DNA of 64,000 nt from Sulfuriflexus mobilis (lineage in GTDB: Bacteria; Pseudomonadota; Gammaproteobacteria; AKS1). Made by a program: the position numbers and the translations under genes. The stretch spans positions 434,001 to 498,000 of the forward strand of contig NZ_AP018725.1 of the NCBI RefSeq assembly GCF_003967195.1, in the 5' to 3' direction. Positions 61,429-64,000 of the stretch are shown one piece after another. The notes under the pieces were generated by a model. That model ran no database searches and had not been told where the DNA came from. It saw nothing but the letters and a program-made list of their open reading frames with translations. Within the stretch, counting starts at the first letter, position 1. Every line of letters begins with the position of its first letter.

Positions 61429-64000
61429 ATGCGGTGCATTTTATTCGTTCTGGTCATCGGCCTTTCGATGACAGGGCAGGCGGGTGATAAGCCGACAAAC
61501 CAGACGAATAAAGAATTCTCCCGCTGGGTCGAGGCCTTCAAACTGTCAGCAAAAGGGCCTTTTAATCAGATCCGCTGGTATTGCAAGGACGGCACCGTGT
61601 TACCGCCACAGGCCGGGGCTTGCGCCAAACATGGCGGCGGTATCCAGCATGGTCAATGGAATGAGCAAACACGAAAACTCAGGGCGTCCGGTTATTACAT
61701 AGGCAATGTCCTTGCCGCCGTGGAGACGGATGCCGTCATAGGTACGGCCGGACAGAGGCAAGCCCTCAAGCAAATCCTCCTCGAGCGCTACTTGATGGCG
61801 GCCGATGATGGCTGGATATTTCGTGGCGCACGTTATTACCGTGGCGCTATGCAGATTGAGGATGAGGTCGTCGGCGCCCGGCGTTTGCTCATTGCCCTCA
61901 GTCAGGCACAACAAAACCGCCCCCGGGATTTTTTGTTATTGCGGGTCGCGGCGCGACTGCTGCCGCATGGCGAGGAGAGCACGGATGTGGCCCGGGTGCG
62001 GCAGTTATCCACGCAGCTCGGTGAGCGGGATGCGGGCTTCGAGAAGTTGCGTAACAAGATCCATTCCCAGCCCGATATCGGCGATGCCGCCCGTGTGCGT
62101 GACTATGCGGCCGAGCACGTGGCCAGGAATCTGGCGCAAGACTACCTGCAGCTCGCCGATGCCATTGACGCCGTGTATCGGCCCGGGCAGGTGGATAGCA
62201 CGTTGGCCGCGTTGGTACGCAGTCTGCCGCGGCGGCTGATCGCCGATAAGTTCCGTCGTGGCCGCCATGCGTTCAAGCAGGACCCGGCCCCGGCAGAACG
62301 ACTGCACCTGGCCGCACGCCTGCTGGCCGTGTTGCGGGATGAATTTCCCTACCTGACGAGCCCGGTGCAATGGCTGGATACACTGGATGTCAGCCTGGCC
62401 CTGGAACGTGAAGTCTTTACCGCCGGTGCCGCCCTGCGTGAGGGGCTTGGCAAACAAAGTCGCCGCCAGCGTATCGTCTTGCTCAAGGATGTGGCGATGG
62501 CACTGTACGGCAGTGGTGAAATCAGTTCACGGCAGTGGCAGAGTGTGTCAGACGTTCTCGAGCAGTTATTGCGCGACAATATCAGCCTGTCCGAATACCG
62601 CCAGCATTTGCGTTACCTGTCACGTCTGCCGGGTTGGATCGACCGCGCTTACCAGTTCCACTTTGCCGAGACGGTTGCGCACCTCGCTGCCATCGAGGCG
62701 AAGACCTCGCGTTTCATCCCGGATCAGCTGCGCGGCGGTGCGGCATTGTTTGGCTCTGCGCTGCTCGATGGCCTGAGTATCGATGCCGATCGCCTGGCAC
62801 AGGTCAGTCATAGTCTGTTTGGCAAGCCGGTGGGTAGCGGCCTGCGCATGCTGAACCCCGGCCTGGCCCGTGGCACCCTGCATACGGATACAGATGCCAA
62901 TAGCCAAACATTACAGGCTGACGGCATATACGTGCTGCCGGAGACGATGCCGGAGTTGCCGCCGGTAACGGGCATCCTCACGCTTGGCGAGGGCAATATG
63001 CTTTCCCATATTCAGCTCCTGGCCCGCAATCTCGGCATCCCCAATGTTGTCATTGATGATCGCGTTCACAGCGTGTTGCGACACGATGATGGCAGCAAGG
63101 TGGTCATGGCCGTGAGTCCGGGGGGGCGGGTACTGCTCGAGCGGGACGGGCCAAAATGGGAACGCATCTTTGGCAGTGCCGGTCCCCTGGCCCATGAACG
63201 TATCGATGCGAACGTGCAGAAACTCGACCTACAGGTTCGCGACTTGTTTGGCCTCGGGCAGTTGCGCGCCACTGATGCCGGGCGCATTGCCGGGCCGAAG
63301 GCCGCCAACCTTGGTGAGCTGCGGTATCAATTTCCCGGCAACGTCCCGTCGGGTGTCGTGATCCCCTTTGGTGTATTTTACGCCCTGCTGCAACAACCTG
63401 GGAAGGAAACGGGACAGACCCTGTTCGAGTGGATGCAGGCAGAGTACCGGCGCATGGATAGCCTCGTGGGTGAGCCACAGCAGCAGGCCCGGCACAGGTT
63501 TCTCAAGACACTGCGTGAGCGGATCCTGCACAGTGACCCGGGAGTAGAATTTCGTACGCAACTGCGTGAGGCCCTGCACCGACATCTCGGTGAAGAGGAT
63601 AATTACACACTGTTTGTGCGCAGTGATACCAACATGGAAGACCTTCCCGGTTTCACCGGGGCGGGCCTGAACCTGACCGTGCCGAATGTGAAAGGCTTCG
63701 ATGCACTGCTTGATGCCATCAGGCAGGTGTGGGCCTCACCGTTTACTGAACGCGCCTTCAATTGGCGACAACGGCGCATGCAACAACCCGAGCATGTGTA
63801 TGTTTCTGTATTGCTCATGCCCAGTGTTGCGGTAGACAAATCGGGTGTCATGGTCACGGCCGATGTTGCCGCGGATAAACCGGGTTGGATCACGGTGGCC
63901 ATGAATGAAGGTGTCGGTGGCGCGGTGCAGGGACAGGCCGCCGAAGAGCTGCGTATTAACGTAGCGAGCGGCCAGGTGCAGTTGCTGGCCGAGGCCAGCA
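61429..64000 (+). CDS. secreted PEP/pyruvate-binding-domain protein (partial)
   Basis: 857 residues visible; the 3' end is outside the window. Start at ATG 61429 or TTG 61417 (AGGA upstream fits the TTG). An N-terminal signal peptide (MRCILFVLVIGLSMTGQA) is followed by a helical region of about 480 residues, a swivelling phosphohistidine-like domain (ILTLGEGNMLSHIQLLARNL, near 518-540, with the His after Ser), and the ATP-grasp domain of PEP synthase/PPDK enzymes (GPKAANLGELRY near 620; SDTNMEDLPGF near 732). Export of such a kinase-type protein would be unusual. Confidence 0.75.
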   Translation, partial: MRCILFVLVIGLSMTGQAGDKPTNQTNKEFSRWVEAFKLSAKGPFNQIRWYCKDGTVLPPQAGACAKHGGGIQHGQWNEQTRKLRASGYYIGNVLAAVETDAVIGTAGQRQALKQILLERYLMAADDGWIFRGARYYRGAMQIEDEVVGARRLLIALSQAQQNRPRDFLLLRVAARLLPHGEESTDVARVRQLSTQLGERDAGFEKLRNKIHSQPDIGDAARVRDYAAEHVARNLAQDYLQLADAIDAVYRPGQVDSTLAALVRSLPRRLIADKFRRGRHAFKQDPAPAERLHLAARLLAVLRDEFPYLTSPVQWLDTLDVSLALEREVFTAGAALREGLGKQSRRQRIVLLKDVAMALYGSGEISSRQWQSVSDVLEQLLRDNISLSEYRQHLRYLSRLPGWIDRAYQFHFAETVAHLAAIEAKTSRFIPDQLRGGAALFGSALLDGLSIDADRLAQVSHSLFGKPVGSGLRMLNPGLARGTLHTDTDANSQTLQADGIYVLPETMPELPPVTGILTLGEGNMLSHIQLLARNLGIPNVVIDDRVHSVLRHDDGSKVVMAVSPGGRVLLERDGPKWERIFGSAGPLAHERIDANVQKLDLQVRDLFGLGQLRATDAGRIAGPKAANLGELRYQFPGNVPSGVVIPFGVFYALLQQPGKETGQTLFEWMQAEYRRMDSLVGEPQQQARHRFLKTLRERILHSDPGVEFRTQLREALHRHLGEEDNYTLFVRSDTNMEDLPGFTGAGLNLTVPNVKGFDALLDAIRQVWASPFTERAFNWRQRRMQQPEHVYVSVLLMPSVAVDKSGVMVTADVAADKPGWITVAMNEGVGGAVQGQAAEELRINVASGQVQLLAEAS

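Noticed and set aside
1-64000. CRISPR array, rRNA genes, replication origin
   Set aside because: No regularly spaced identical repeats, no rRNA sequence and no DnaA-box cluster with dnaA/dnaN were seen.

Overview
The window looks like the chromosome of a GC-rich gammaproteobacterium, probably one with sulfur and hydrogen metabolism. Evidence is the gammaproteobacterial backbone (lptD-surA-pdxA-rsmA, apaG-apaH, purE-purK, lipB-lipA with a DUF493 gene, amgK and murU), a DsrC/TusE-like protein, a bactofilin, and a complete hydBGDA-type [NiFe] hydrogenase operon. I cannot name the species.

Layout. 1-3065: metal ABC uptake genes (permease, periplasmic binding protein), an outer-membrane porin and a small Cys/His protein, all on the minus strand. 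3172-5936: YejM-like membrane sulfatase-fold protein and an NHL beta-propeller. 6137-18060: cell-envelope backbone; apaG-apaH is separated from rsmA-pdxA-surA-lptD by a Gfo/Idh dehydrogenase plus DegT aminotransferase pair (possibly GnnA/GnnB, for 3-amino lipid A) and by purE-purK. 18130-23490: RND efflux pair and amgK, divergent from lptD. 23491-34500: an accessory block led by an ECF sigma factor, with a 1066-residue protein of unknown function, a phage tail-collar-domain protein, three related small proteins and several secreted proteins, closed by a strong terminator. This is the best candidate for an undescribed system. 34645-40257: LysR-controlled genes, a DUF2058 gene, then murU with a GCS2-family ligase and an AstE/AspA-like peptidase.

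40261-51846 is a fossil chromosomal integron. A truncated integron integrase with in-frame stops lies at the left edge, divergent from an array of mostly AT-rich cassettes (GFA enzyme, glyoxalase-fold protein, alpha/beta hydrolase, small membrane and secreted proteins) separated by attC sites. Two IS110-family (IS1111-attC-type) elements, one complete and one remnant, sit in attC sites at the same 9-nt distance from the attC core.

51916-64000: bactofilin, lipA-lipB-DUF493, a K+-channel-like protein with an unusual filter, a DsrC-like protein without the redox cysteines, a YSC84-type lipoprotein, tRNA-Val(CAC), and the hydrogenase operon. Its large subunit carries a C-terminal domain resembling the hydrogenase maturation protease. 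The window ends inside a gene for a secreted PEP/pyruvate-binding-domain protein.
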